DNA of 64,000 bases from Numida meleagris (GCF_002078875.1 NC_034414.1:8665993-8729992), one strand, 5' to 3'; shown: positions 1-13,612, numbered from the stretch's first letter. Numbers and translations are program-made. Notes: generated from the sequence alone by a model not told the origin.

Positions 1-259
1 TAGGCTTCAGAAAAGTTTCCAGAATAATCAGAAATGATGAAGTCATCAACTGTTAACATTTTCTCTAGATTAAAAACAATACTGAGTAGAAGCAATACAT
101 AGTAACAATGAACAATAGCAAGTAAAAGCAAATCTTAAAAAGTAATCATCTCTCTACACTTTAGAAATGAGGCTTGATTTTGATAAAGACATCAAGACAG
201 AACTTAAGTCTACAGTGACATCCTTTCCTTACAACAGCTTTTAAAATCGTAACTGACTT

Positions 260-282
260 TTTTTTTTTTTTTAAAAAAAAAA
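260..282. repeat. T13A10 homopolymer junction
   Basis: Thirteen T are followed directly by ten A, giving a self-complementary tract. It is a simple repeat. It has no transposon next to it that would make it a retroposon tail. Confidence 0.8.
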
Positions 283-1530
283 CAAATTAAGCATTAGGGA
301 GAGATGAAATTTCTGTCTGGACTATAGACTCCAGTGCTGAAAAAAGATTTTAAATTCATGATGACTCAAGAAAAGAAAGGGACATTGGCATACACATTTT
401 TTTCAGAAGAAAAAACCTACACTATTTATATGTTGTGAAGTAGACTTTGCATCACAGAAGAGTATCAAAGAATCACTATGAAACTGCTTATATCTAAAAG
501 CTGGCAAAGAAAAAGTAAAAAATTGTCTCATTTAATACATATACTATGAAAATAGAGAGGAGAGACTCCTTATCCTTGATAGTTTTTGAACTTTAACACA
601 GAAAGCGATGTCTTCACTATATCAGTCTCAGAATGGGGTGAATTCAAGCAGATTCAGTCAACTTTCACTGATGAATAGTCTGTCTGCTTTATGGGAGTCT
701 GAAAATACAATGCAGGCTCCAGGAAATGGAAGAAAAGTATGAGTTAAGATCAAGATTGTAACTGTTATGATAATGAAGAGATATTGAACAGGTTACAAAT
801 CAATCAACAACTATAAATGTCTGCACATCAGTTTAAACTAGGAAGAAGCAACCATACATAACTGTTTGGGGAAGGAAATTAATTAAGGCACAGTTTCAGA
901 CCAAGACGGCCAATTATTTTCCTTTATATGTAGATAGCAAGACACATACATTGACGAAAATGGAAAGAAATCTAATGACTTTAAATAAACAGGGTGTAAG
1001 AGTGATATGCGGAAGAGAAGTTTAAAGAGGACATGGAACAATAAATGAAAAACTAATCCTAGAAAATGCATGCAATTCTATTGACTTCATGGTCAGGACA
1101 TAAAACCAGGATAGCAGAACGTCAGTGTCTTTTTCATTAGCTTATCATTTACATATTTATTTTTAAGATGTATAAATATACCGTTATTTACATAAATCTC
1201 ACTATTTTTAATAAAAATTTCCACTTAGAGGAAGAAGGCAGCTCATAGAGGAAAGCTGAACTGGGGGAAAACAAAGAACAAAAACTCAACATGATCCATA
1301 GCATAAAAGATTATAACGAAAAATCTGAGATATGGTTAAAAAGAAAGTGCATTCAATTTGACTCACATGAAAATCCTGCAGTACAAAAATCATTCTGTTG
1401 ACACAGCTTAAAATATTAGACCTTCAGGAATGTGATACTATGAACAAGATCACAAATAAGTGCCCTATTCAGTATGCTATAACAGTCTTCTGTTGTATTT
1501 TCCCTCTCCTTCAAAGACTTCTTATTAAAT

Positions 1531-1556
1531 GTTAGTACTTAGTATTAAGCACTAAC
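1531..1556. other. Short inverted repeat (hairpin)
   Basis: Arms at 1531-1541 and 1546-1556 are complementary at 10 of 11 positions around a 4-base loop. It is too short for a microRNA precursor and has no known function. A chance origin is quite possible. Confidence 0.5.
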
Positions 1557-2888
1557 TGCTGTCTGCTAGCCAGTGACTAATTGATATTTGGGGGTTTTCT
1601 TCTCATTGCATTACTGTTCCCAGTTACTCAGTTAATAATCATCTATCTCTTGATATTGCAGCCAACATTTTCAGCAGTATTAAAGTTTCCAAAAGGGGTA
1701 TTTGTGACTCCAAAGTTTAAGCTATATTTTCAGAAAGTGATCTACATATTTGAACATACTTCAAGAGGTATTTCAAGTGCACAAATATTCAGCTGGATAC
1801 ACAGCAAAATGTTCAAGACTAAACAGTCTATTTCATTCTATATCATTCAAAAGAAATTGGAAATCCGGCTAACAACCTTTAATACAGCCTGCTACCTAAA
1901 ATTAAGCATTTAATAAGATAGCTAAGGTAGGAGTTTTAATGACATGCTGATAAAAATAAATCAGTGGTAGAGGGAGGAAGGTTAGAAATGCTTAGAAAAA
2001 GCACTCTAAGTGCCTAACCTATTTTTTTTGTTTGTTTGTTTTAATATATCATTACTGTCTTTCCTTTAAGCTAGTGATCCAACAGACATTAAAGGGATAT
2101 TAGATGCTTTCTTACAGGCCTTTTAAACTTTTTTAATGCCAGTGTAATTGCATACATTTTCTTAAAGGACAAGACAAAATCTTAACTCTATGCGTATCTC
2201 AACAGAAACAGTGAATTTTAAGAAACATAGTGGAAAACTATTTTTCATGTCATGACTGCTGTTTTTTAAGGATATGATGTTGCTTCATTAATTTGGATTT
2301 TTCAATCCTAGCAGTTCAACAATATCCAAGAGAACAGCATCCATTAGATTGCTAGAAAGACTGGCTTATACCTTCCTCTTTTGGCAACTATTTTAAATAG
2401 GCCCTTTTCTTTGTTTGCTCTATTCAGCCAGTTTAGTCAGTTTGTTTCTACCTACCTCCTATCTCCTTGATGAACCTTTCACATACTAAAATCCTGAAAA
2501 CCTTCAATTCCTTATACACCAGAAATCTCAGCAAATATCTGAGCCTACAATGTATTTCAAATTCCACCTGTATTTTTAATAAAAACACCAGTGGAACTCA
2601 GAACTGCAATTAAAGTAGAAATATTTAGAATAAGATTATAACTTGAAGCATAAAAGAAACTGGAACTAGTTTGGAAAATATTTTCGTCCCTTTTCTGATT
2701 GAAGTTCAGATTTATGAGTTTGGAGAATTAACTTTAGGTTGACTGATGTTACTTTCTACAGCTATCCACATAATGCACATAATCTAACCCATACCAGATT
2801 ACCTTAAAAGAGCATCTATTTAAGAGCTGCTTCAGCTCTAAATGCGTAGCATGCACCTACAGGTAACTTTAGTTGCCACGCTAGTGTT

Positions 2889-2988
2889 AGAATCATAGAA
2901 TCATAAAATTAGCAATGTTGGAAAAGACCTACAAGATCATTCAGTCCAACCATCCACCTACCATCAATAACCCCACTAAACACAACAA
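2889..2988 (-). repeat. CR1 LINE 3' end fragment
   Basis: The left end carries the CR1 terminal octamer-like repeat in reverse (AGAATCATAGAATCATA). It is followed by the typical reverse-strand CR1 tail: GGAAAAGACCT, then AAGATCATTCAGTCCAACCA, then a block ending in CCCACTAAACAC. The element therefore points leftward and is 5'-truncated to about 100 bp, as most avian CR1 copies are. It is non-coding 3' UTR only. Confidence 0.9.
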
Positions 2989-3382
2989 CTGTTCACCTCT
3001 GCTCTCTGAGCAGAGTGCAGAGACAATTATCAACAACCTGGACCTTTCATGTAATCATATTTTGAAATTCCTTTTTTCTTAGTGGATCCCTTCCACATAT
3101 AGATACCCTTTACTGAAGGCATCTTGTGGTCTTCAAAGATGCTCAAGTGTCCTTTGCTGATACCCTGAATTTCAGTTTTACTAGGTTGAGCCACTTTTGC
3201 TATGCTAGGAAACCTTGACAACTGCTCTAAATTATATTTTAATATTCACAAAGACAACCAGTGTTCAGATGACTTAAGCTTATCTGAATCAGCTCTCTTC
3301 CTCCTTTACCCCAACACGGAAACTTGCTTCAGTAACTACACCACTGCAAGTAGCGTTTCAACCTGTTGTATTACTGCCCGTT
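2989..3382. other. Unique spacer between CR1 and LTR
   Basis: No gene is seen. The last five bases, CCGTT at 3378-3382, look like the left target-site duplication of the LTR that follows. The short open frame running into the LTR has no recognisable protein content. Confidence 0.6.
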
Positions 3383-3900
3383 TGTCATGGTTTTGTGATT
3401 TTCGGTTATTGGTATTCCATATCATAACATCATGTAGAGGATGTACCTGGTTCTCAGAAGAGAAGGACTACTACAGTCCCCATGGTACTTTTCTCCTCTG
3501 TTACCATTTTCCAGCTGGAGGGAAAAGGTAAAATCTCGCAGTATAAAAACTTGGAGATCACGAGACCTCGTCCCTTTTTTCCGCCGTCTCTCGTCTTGGC
3601 AGCACCTTACTCTCCAGCCGTCTTATCGTCGGTAGTAGAGTAAGGCCTACCTTTGGGACATTCTCTCTCTCTGTATTGGATTTATCAGCTTAAATTGTAA
3701 TTATATTGTATTATAGTGTGTTGTTTTGCATTCTGATATCTTATTTAGTAAATTAGTTTGTTTCTCCTCAGATTGTTGCCGCTGTTCTTTGCTCTCAGGG
3801 CCATCTCCTTACCCTTTTCCCCTTTTCCCGGGGCATGGGCCCGTGGATCCCCCATCCCCTTCGTCACGGAACTGGGCCGAACGCCCGTAAACCTTTGACA
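3383..3900 (+). mobile_element. Solo LTR of an endogenous retrovirus
   Basis: This 518-bp block starts TGTCA and ends TGACA, the TG...CA inverted termini of a retroviral LTR. It is flanked by CCGTT (3378-3382) and CCATT (3901-3905), a 5-bp target duplication with one CpG-type G-to-A change. Inside are a TATA box at 3542-3549, a CpG-rich stretch at 3560-3640 and a GC-rich 3' part at 3780-3895, all unlike the AT-rich flanks. No internal retroviral sequence, primer-binding site or second LTR lies beside it, so it is a solo LTR left by recombination between two LTRs. No AATAAA was seen on this strand. A 5-bp duplication is usual for ERVL-type elements, but I cannot name the family with confidence. 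Small open frames across it are incidental. Confidence 0.8.
3542..3549 (+). promoter_or_regulatory. LTR TATA box
   Basis: TATAAAAA lies about 160 bp into the LTR. The expected start site about 25-30 bases downstream (near 3570) falls in the CpG-rich segment. This is the U3/R layout of a retroviral promoter. Whether the promoter is still active cannot be seen from sequence. Confidence 0.6.
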
Positions 3901-4948
3901 CCATTTTACACATTACCAATTCTTTTGATAGACTCACATTATAGAATTCAGCACAAGAATTATTATTGCAGGGAAATTTAACATGATACCTCCTTTTTAA
4001 CCCCCACAGCAAACTATGATGAAGTGTAGCAAGCCAGGTGTATGTTCATTCTGACCTTGAGAAGTAGCAGTGTCCATTCTCTTAATTTACCATGTGCCAG
4101 GAGGAGACTTATCAAGACAGGAGTTTACTGTACACCATTGATGCAGCATTGCCTACTCTTGTAGGTTGTGAGAAAACAGTCATGGAAAGGGAGAAGGATA
4201 AGAGGCATTAAGAGACATTTGTTTTGGGGGTTTCAGACAGGAAGCAAATCATTTTGAATAAATCTTGCTCCAAATGTGATCTCAAGGACAATTCATCTCA
4301 TTCACGTGTGGCTACTTCTGTGTTTCCGTTGCTATGATAATTTTGGTATACCTTGGTTAGGATGGTTTTATGGCCAAATTGTATCTTAACTTCCACAAAA
4401 AGTAAAATTATATAGCATTTCATAGCTTTATGCCTCTTCTCATTTTATTTTATGCTTTTTTCTTGGCACAATGTTTAAAATGTAGGCAATAAATACAGGA
4501 CAAGCCGTTCATTTTACCATCAGCACCTTATCAGAAAAGTAGTAGAAGCTGGTTAACTGGATAATTGGTTACTTACACTCCCGTGTGCCTCTTACAAAAG
4601 CTGCAAAACCAATCAACAAAACACAAATTGCTCTTGAAATTAGGAGCTCGAAAACAGGAGTATCAGCTCCTCTCTGAGTTTATACTCTTCATAGTTTGAG
4701 AGAAAATCATAATAGGCAAACTCATTGGAATACTTAGATTTTTTTTTTACTTCAGATTGAATATATAGATAAAACAATCATAGAACACCTAAGGATTTGA
4801 CACTTTTTTGCTTCACTACACTTCAACTTCAATAGTTAAAACATAAGGATATCTTAAAGTACCCTCGTCTGATTCATAAATTGAGTGTGAGGGATTCATT
4901 TGTCTAATCTTTTGACACCTAAAATTTAGACATCTAGATGGATGTTCC

Positions 4949-4973
4949 TACATTTGCTTCCAAAGCAAATGTA
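4949..4973. other. Perfect 11-bp hairpin with 3-base loop
   Basis: The arms TACATTTGCTT (4949-4959) and AAGCAAATGTA (4963-4973) are perfectly complementary around the loop CCA. Each arm contains an ATTTGC / GCAAAT octamer-like core. No transposon termini surround it. Confidence 0.7.
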
Positions 4974-5278
4974 ATGATGCCAGCTTTCTCTGACACCAGT
5001 GTAGATACTTAAATATTCAAAAAGAATAAGAAGGCTACAGCCAAATGAAAACTATCTTCTACATATAAGCATGGCATGTTTCTATACCTCTGGATGAATT
5101 TTTTGGATGCAGTCACATCTTAAGTTGCATTATTTTGTGTTCTTATAATACACTGGCACAACACTGAAACATATGTTATTCCAATGGGTTCTTGCTTATC
5201 AGACAATATGATTTACAGGTCTTCAGTCACTTAGATACTAAGAACACACTGAGTAACAATTGTCAGTGGTTCCGGGTT

Positions 5279-5313
5279 TTTTGTTGTTGTTGTTGTTTCT
5301 TTGTTGTTGCTGT
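5279..5313. repeat. (TTG)n microsatellite
   Basis: Several TTG units are interrupted by TTTC and TGC. It is a plain trinucleotide repeat. Confidence 0.8.
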
Positions 5314-8164
5314 TTCAAAAATATACATTTAACTTTGGCTGTTATCCAAACTATCCTGTGACAATACCTTATTACTCTGAAAGCAGAACTGCAAATTCAG
5401 CTGGAAACAGTCAGTTGGCCTTCCTGAATGCAAGCTGACATTTTCAAGTAAATCAAAAGGTGGTGTTAAAAATTTCCACTATCATTACTTTTTACAATGG
5501 ACAGTCAGCAATTTGTGTTGGCACCAGGAACAGGGCAATATTTCAAAATATAAAACTAAATGAGGCTGTTCAGTGAGAGATGTCATGTGAGCTGTGACTG
5601 AAGAGACACTAATTAATTACCTAAATTGAACATACAGTATTTATTATAGTCATATACAAAGATACGTGAAAAACAGCTATTTTTTTTTTTTTAATATGAA
5701 TCTATTTCTGTTACTTGCTCTTCACCCACACTTCCTTCCATCTGTCGGTTTGTTTTATTGGCTTGGTCCAGTCATTCAGCTTGAAGAGCAAGAACTCTTC
5801 CTTGTATATACACACCTTACGCTCAACTATGCAGACCCCCAGCCTGGATGGAAGTCTAAGACATCCAGCAAAAAAGAAGAAGTTATTATTAAACAAACCA
5901 TTTAAAGGGTTAAAGAATTTCATTCCTACAGTGCCTCCTTAGTCTTCCAAGCCAATTGCCACCCGCAGCCCTCTACATGGGCTGCTTTAAAATGAACTAT
6001 CGTTCTCTCAGTTCAAACTATACTCCTGAACATCTTTAACCTTTTTAAACAAAATAACTTGAATTGGAAATATCTCGAACAAAGAAGCTGTTACATTTTT
6101 ACTCAAACCAGCAAATACATTCAGCTGATACAGCATATATAAGAAACTGTAACTAAGAAGCCATTAGCATGTCAGGAATGTTTCATACAAAACTTGTAAT
6201 GGCCATGGAAAAGTACAGTGTTATAAAACCAAGTCAAAATGGGTACAATAAAAAACGTAGTGTCAGATGGATTATTTAAGCACTCAGGAGGATTTTAATC
6301 TGAGCAATACAGTGTTTCTGCCAGTGCTAGTAAATCCAATAAACATACTTCACTCCATTAAAATCTACAGATTCAATTTCTAGAGTGTCTCATGTAAGGT
6401 TAAATTAAATATTACCAGTGCCCCTTCCTGCTCTGAAAGACCTCAGCAGGTGGTGACTCATATCAACCCTTTCTAAAGTAGAAATTCCAGAGCACATACT
6501 ACCTTTATAAACCAGGCTGTCACTTCATTCTCTGAAGATTACATACATGCTTCTATGGATGGAAGATATTTTCAGCTATCTAAAGCCGCGGTTAAGAAAG
6601 AAAATAAATTTTATTAAGTCTCCAGTAGACATAATTTACTATTAAGTCTATTCTTTCTGTTGATCAACAGATCGATTCTGCTGATCCTTGAAATTAATAA
6701 AAGGGATAAACAACTGTATAAGTACATATGTCGAGAAGAAGCTGTATTTTATGGGATCAACAAGCTTAAAATAAAAAAATATGTATAAAAATCCAACAAC
6801 GGGCATAACATGATTTAGTGACAGATAATTTGAAGTGAATTATCACCACTTTATATGAACCAGGTTTTTGGTTTAAATTGCATCAATTATTTGATTCAAC
6901 ACATAGCTAAGTAATAATAAATATCTCTCCATAATAGGGTCTGTCTTTCATACTAGAACACAAGATAAACAAGACTGTTTTACAGTGAAGAGGAGGAATT
7001 TCTCACAAATCTAGCAGGCATCCCTTTTGTTAGTTCTGTAATTCATATACATTCCAGAAACATTTGTCATTTCCGTCAGTATTCTGCTGAAGACTCCGAG
7101 GAAACAGAAGAGTAAAAGAATACAAGCAAGAAGATGTATGTCGCTCTCACCCACCCTGATACGGCAAGTTAACATTTCCAATTTTCCTTTAACTCTAGAG
7201 TGACTGAAAAAAAGATTAAAAACGAAGGAGGGAAGAAAGTGTAATTTCCACTATCCAAAAACTTGTGATTTCTGAAACATTGTTCATCACAAACATAAAC
7301 AACCATTCCTTCCACTTTCTTAACTTCTTTATAGCACCGCCACCAAGAGTGTAATTGAGTGTATCTGTACAAGATGATAGAACAAGTTTCCACATTTTAT
7401 GAAAATCTACTGAAGTTCCAGATATTTGAACATTCACTCATATTGTTTCTACATATTGTCAGAACTATAGAGAAGAATAACTTTTTAGAAGTGCTAGTTT
7501 TTTTGCAGTGGTATCAGTCTGCAAACCTTATTAAAGATTTGAAGGAGAGAGGGATACCTGCTTTGATGCGTCATTATTTGTCAAACACTTCAGTACATTA
7601 GCAAGTTTTTCCACAGATAATTTCATAAATATGCATTAAATCAAACATGGGAAAGAGCAAACACATACCAACAAGATCTAATGAAACAAACAGGAAATAT
7701 AAATAGAGGTATACTAGCTCTGAAGCACTGAGAAGATCTGTGGGATCAATCATTAACATCAAATAATCTGGTTGTGAAAACAAACAATGAAAAAACTTCC
7801 ATCTTCATTGGAGAGAGACATGAGATTATGAGAGATTAACATGGACTGAAAAGGAATTTTATTTTACTACAGAGAACAACAAGTTCTAAATATTTTGAGT
7901 ATCTCATCAACTGGCACAAAAGCAAAAGTTTTTGTTAAAAATTCAAGAAGTATCTACGTGTCCTTTTTTAAAATTAAAATTTCATAATAGAAGCAGCAAA
8001 ATATTCTAAAACACAGAAAATAATCTAATAAAGGATATAAACAGTTCAGACACATTTCCTTCACTGGTAATTGCCCAGCTACGGAATATACTTCACTGAA
8101 TGTAATTTTTAGCTGACTTTTTTCAGAACACTAAACGTAGACAGCTAAACTCAGCCAGATGTTC

Positions 8165-8340
8165 AAGGCAACATGTCCCATTTGGAGAATCACATCTCAA
8201 GAAAAAAATAGAATGGATGCAAGTGCTGGAATTCTAAGAGGGCTACAGAGATAACACACATGGAAAGATTGAATGCATTAGTCTTTCTATAGTCTAGACA
8301 AGAAAGAATAAGAGAACCCAAGACTTGACTCTTCACATTC
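8165..8340 (+). repeat. Old, degraded CR1 LINE fragment
   Basis: The order of words matches the late part of the CR1 body on the plus strand: ACATGTCC, then CTCAAGAAA, then GTGCTGGAATTCTAAGAGGG, then CTACAGAGAT, then TCTAGACAAGAAAGAATAAG. The last parts correspond to the CR1 phrases usually read as GGGCTACAAAGAT and CTGGAGAAGAGAAG. It is strongly diverged and lacks both ends, so it is probably older than the other CR1s here. The right border is uncertain by several tens of bases. Confidence 0.6.
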
Positions 8341-11300
8341 AGGAAATTAAGAAATCTCTACGTCCTGCTTAGACAGCAAAGAATGTGTTTCAAATGGGAG
8401 AGCTGAGGAGGCAGAGGATGATATTTAAAACTTAGTAAGAATAGAAACTAACAGAAAGAATAGTGGTGTACAGAATGAGACAACCCAGCAGGGTTCTGAC
8501 TCTCTACTGCCACGGGTTTTTGCAAAGCATACCAGAGAGATTTCTGTTGCAAATTCTGCAGGAATAGTTGATCCTACCCTAGAATAGGGAAACAGTCTGT
8601 TATTTCTTGGTGTCTTTTCTAGACACACTTGATCTAAGACTAAAAAATGTAGGAAAAGTTACTCTCTTTTTCTACCCTTTTCCTGTATCTTTCATAAGCC
8701 AGGGTCTAGCAGATTCTGCCAATATAGAGTTGGAACTTGGCATTAAGATTTTATTAAAATGGCCAAAATATTGAATAAATTACTTAACTACCCTCCTTTA
8801 GTTCCCCTGTAAAGGATGTGATAGTTGAAGTCCTCCCTTTAGTCCATGGGGCATAGAGTAGACTCCTGCATCCTTTGAAGACCAAAAATACATGTGTTGT
8901 CAAGACATGCAGACATAATCCCCCATGCAGTAAATACCTACAATTTCCTTTTGATTCAGACAATTGTGAAAATAGAAAAAAGGAAGGATCAAGATCTAGT
9001 CTCTCCTTAGATCCTCAACAAAATAAAAACACTTCTTGTTATTCCTCATTATGTTAAATTTGTAAATTGAATTCGTCACAGAGGGAGGTTAGGAGTTTGG
9101 TGTAGCAGCATGTTTTAAGCATGTGAGATGGCACTGAATGTAGCAATATCGCAATCTTGATTAGGGGAAAGAAGTGCTCAAATTATGACTAATGCTTTCC
9201 TCCCATAGCACAACCATCCCATCAAGAAACCTGTGTTTCTCAGATCTGTCAATTGTAGTTTTCTGTCAGAACACCACACTATCAATTCACTTAGAATAAT
9301 TTTCTTTCTAATCTCACCCATTCCTTCCTTCATCTCTTCAATCCTATGCAATTATTTCTTCTGTGCTACAGAGTACAGTAGAGGGATTCAAGCCTGTTAG
9401 CTTTATTTTTGTAATGACTGGCACTCCACCTGGAAACATATGAATGTCTGTGCATAAGAATAACACTTGGAGAGCAATATTGTTGCTTCATTGAGAATAG
9501 TAGAAAAATCAACTAGTTTAATTACATCCAGGTTTGACTGTGGCATGAGTATTGCCGTATTTGATGCACTTAAATTCAGGATCATTTAATTCAGCTCAGG
9601 TTGAACAAAATATGGGAAGTATGACTCACTGTATTGCAGCACTAAGCACCATAAGCTATTAATTTAGTAGCTAGGGAGCTGAGAAAATTTAAGAGACCTA
9701 AAATTCATTCAATGAGTGTTCGCATTTGGCATCAGTGTTACTGAACCCAGCATATTAACATGCCCCTCCCCAGCCATCAATATTCCGGATGCAATTCAGG
9801 TTTTTGCAGCCTCCTCACTGTAATTCTGTGTATGTATACTCCATGTCAGGTTATACACACTACAGAATGCAACTCTTCTGGAGATTCCAGGGCAAATTTT
9901 TAAAATGCAGATGATTATAACCCTTGGGGTCCCAAAATATTTCATTTTTTTTTTAATGTATGTTGAGAATAAAATATCTACTAATTTTGATAAGAACCAC
10001 ATTACAAAGACTTCACTGATGACTGAATCAAGTTCTGCGAAAACTTTTACATAAGCCAAACATCTAACTTCTGCAATGGTCCCACTGCAGCAAATACAAC
10101 TACTTGAATGTATGAAGATGTATACGAACACAGTGACTTGAAGAATTGCATGTACTTCTAGTAGCACATACAGAATGTAGCAACTATTACAGTAAGACTG
10201 AAAAAATATGTATTTTTTTATTATTCTTAAACCTTTGTCACACATTGCTTAAAACATTGTTCAGCATATTTCCTGGAAGTCAAGAATAAACTAATTTTTC
10301 CAGCAATTAATTTAGAAAATTTGAGCATTTATGACTACAAAGAATGTTTTAAAAAAAACAAATCAATAACAGCTGTGATTTCAGATGAAATGACAGAGGA
10401 CTGAAAAGCTGAATCTAGCCTGAAAACAGCTTTTTATGAAGAGAAGTTCCTACAAACATTTAGGATAAATTGTTTTTGATTTCATGGGATTGAAAATTGT
10501 TTTACTACACTCAGCTAAGAAAACCAAACAGCTAACTACATGGAATTGCAAGCTAAAGAAAAACAAGTGTGATAAAGCAAGCATGCACAAAAGAGCATTT
10601 AAGACCTATTGTTAGCCAGTGACATTACTTCTGTGCTACTCCATCTACTTAAGTGTTATAATTCTTCTTCGGACTAAGACAGAGCATTTCAACATTTGCA
10701 TTCAAACACAATGATTAATATGAAATTTACCATACTCTTTCTGATCTGGTTCAACCAGAATGACACCCAAGAAGCATGAAATGCTGCTGCAAAGTGCACT
10801 CAAATGGAAAGCAATGTATAGCAGTGCCACTGCCATGGCCTTCCAGCACCTGGAAGGCAGTAATGATGAGATAGTAATTTTGCTCTTGCCAGTAACAGAA
10901 TGCAACTCCCGGTGATAATCATAAGATCTCTCTATTCAACTATAAGGTGTCTTAAGGATAGATGCCTACACGGATGCTACAGAGAACATCGATCTAGGAT
11001 GAATGATACTTTAACACTTGAGCAACACAACAAGGTTTTGATTTACAGAAAAGTCAGGTCCTAATCGCAGTTGGAGTTAAACAAATATAACAAGAACACA
11101 ATGCACAGGGTTCTAGTTGCATTAAAAGCACTATTTCACCACAAATATTTGTAGTCGATACTAAAAAGTGAAATTTTTCTCCCACTGTCAAATTGACCAG
11201 TGAACAGACAAGCTGGAAATAAAATCATGCCTTACATCATCTTCCTTCCGAGTTGAAAAAAAACATCATAAATGCAATACTAGAGTGGCTAACAACATGG

Positions 11301-13258
11301 ATATTTCAACCAGCCTTTATATAGAGAACAGAAGACAGACACCTTATTCTCCTACAGTTTATAAACACACTGTGAAAGATTGAGTTTAAGTGTAATTGAG
11401 AGGTTATTTTTGTCTTTTAATTCTCTGAAGGTGCACACAATAGATGCCACTGCTGCAGTTTTGTAAAGATACTAAAAATGTGGATAGAGATACTTAAGGA
11501 TTTGCTTCATACTGTATCTTGCAAAGAACAGACTTCACCTATTAGTCACAGTATCTTTCAAGCTGTAGGCACTTGTAAAGGAAAAGAAAGCATATACTGT
11601 TTAATGGTGCTGTCGTTCTAACATGTAATACGTCAAAAAAACACTTCAGTTAAAAATAATTCACGCATAAAGCACCAGACTGAAACTAAGAATATGTATA
11701 TTGAATATGTTTACTATTTCAGACAGATGCACAAACTTTAGAAGATATAATGACATGTTCCGTCACATACTACAATTATGTTTGAAATATAGTACGTGTT
11801 TTTCATTGTTACCTTGTCCAACCTGAACATTCTAGACCCATGACGAAGAAAATAATTCAATTTAAATATTAATCTCTGTAAGAAATAGAAAGAAATCACT
11901 TTGCTGAAATCAACTCAAATCGTGCCAAGAAATGTGCAATAGCAATTGCTTGAGTAAAGATTCCACTTCAGAAGATGACAATGAAAGTTGTGTTGGGTAT
12001 ACGTGTTTATATTATATTGTGGTGACTGCAGAAAGAATTCGTTTGTTTCATTGGAGAATGGGATGACACATATAGAATAGTTTTTCCTCTGATAATTATA
12101 TCTCTACCACACTTTTGTTACATAAAAGACCTCACTCTCCCTCTGCCCAACATCATCACAACAAAGCTACAGACTTATATAATAACTTGCACAGCAACAA
12201 ATCTTTGTACTTGTAAGCTAATAGGAAGCCTCTCACTCATTTTAATAGGGGCAGAACTTGGTCCAGTAGTAAGCTATAACTAACAAAATCAAGATGTAAT
12301 TCAGAAGATTCTCAGCCTGTGGCCAAGCACTACTCAGCAGCAGTTGAGACCAGTAGTCTTTTGACAGCAGGTTGCTGATGGTGTACAGCTTAGCCCTAAC
12401 CAGAGCGAGAGCAGCTCTCAACTCCTGTTAACACAGAATCAGTACGGGTGCAGGTTCCAAACATACATTGCACTTGAGTCCCTAGAGAAAATCAGGATGT
12501 CAGCTGACAGGACAACAGCAACTTGACAGTATATGTTCAGCATTCTAGTACAACAGAAAATGTGAAATGCTTCAATCCCAGTGACAGTTACACTACATTT
12601 AACCACAGGTCAGAGAATATATGTACATAGCTATCATGGACTAATTGACACAGTATACATTTACCTATTGTATTGAAAGCTAACATGCATTCACGTGCAT
12701 GTAAACTATCTAGTCTTAAATTTTGAGGGAAACATTTAGAGAAAGTTATTCTCGGTCCATTTCCTTCCAGTCTCAAAGTCAGTATCTGCTCTTTATTCAG
12801 TTTGGCCCAACTATAGGAATGACAGTCTAGTAGAAAAGACATGACCACCTCCAGCAAAAGAGAAGGCAACCTCCAGCAAAGGTAACATACTATTAACAAA
12901 ATATACAGAAGAATCCTATCCCACAACAGCAAGATTGAATGGAAAAAACTTCAACCCATCTTGTTTTAACTTGCCTGACCAGATGCCTGAAAATTCAGAA
13001 CACCAGAACAAGGAGGTAGAAAAATCTCTCAACTCTTACTTCAAATACATTGTTTTTGTAAGCATTTTCTCAGTGCTGGCAAATATCTATTGGCAGCTTA
13101 GGGTGACCTTAGTGGGTCTATTTCTGGATAGAATACTGGTGACTCAGTGCTATCCTACAGCAAGTACTGGGCCTGTAAAGACCACAGAATGGCATAAAGC
13201 AAGGAAATCTGAATACTGAGAGAATGCATCATTAAAAGCATCACTGGGCCCTACGGTG
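8341..13258. other. Unique AT-rich non-coding DNA
   Basis: No gene is supported. The longest frame, 149 codons on the minus strand at 9796-10245, has no domain or family resemblance that I can recognise. A stretch at 12310-12365 vaguely resembles part of an avian LTR in reverse, but too weakly to annotate. Confidence 0.55.
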
Positions 13259-13262
13259 ATTA

Positions 13263-13303
13263 TCAGATATGTAAATATCTGAAAATATCTGATATGTAAA
13301 TAT
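13263..13303. repeat. AT-rich tandem/inverted micro-repeat
   Basis: CAGATAT, GTAA, ATATCTG (13264-13281) forms a perfect 7-bp hairpin. The motif TCNGATATGTAAATAT then recurs 25 bases downstream (13263 and 13288). This looks like a local duplication of a small palindrome. Confidence 0.6.
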
Positions 13304-13612
13304 ACATATTACATATGTAAACAAAGACCAGGAGATTAAATAACATGGTATACCTATTTCAAAATAATGTGTTTTGCATAGATTTAATTGAAGAAACTAT
13401 GGTAGAACTTTTCTAGAACATGTAATCTGCAATAGCATGTTGTGCTAGTATGCAGAGCGGTTAAAGGAAAATAAACAAAAGCTTATTTATAGTGATGTTT
13501 TGCCTTTGTTTGGGTGCATTTACACCATTTTTAAGGGACATCTTCGTATTTGAGTACATTATGTTGCCAGTTCAAGCATGTAGGAAGGGATGCAAATACA
13601 GAAATATTCAAA

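Larger units (their letters stand above)
1..2888. other. Unique AT-rich non-coding DNA
   Basis: I see no gene or recognisable dispersed repeat here. The open frames are short, have no family resemblance and lie in AT-rich sequence where chance ORFs of this size are expected. Minor items inside are a T13A10 run at 260-282, a short hairpin at 1531-1556 and a (TTTG)n stretch at about 2022-2043. Confidence 0.6.
3901..8164. other. Unique AT-rich non-coding DNA
   Basis: Apart from the right LTR duplication (3901-3905), a hairpin at 4949-4973 and a (TTG)n microsatellite near 5.3 kb, I see no gene or dispersed repeat. Overlapping small frames at 5.67-5.94 kb and 7.17-7.60 kb occur on both strands at once, which is typical of chance ORFs. 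Confidence 0.6.

Noticed and set aside
3202..3635. Two overlapping plus-strand frames and one minus-strand frame over the LTR
   Set aside because: They cross LTR boundaries or run through its promoter part. An LTR of this type carries no gene here.
12310..12365. Possible avian LTR fragment in reverse (CTGCTGAGTAGTGCTTGG)
   Set aside because: The resemblance is short and from memory only, with no termini, TATA box or target duplications. It needs a repeat-library search.
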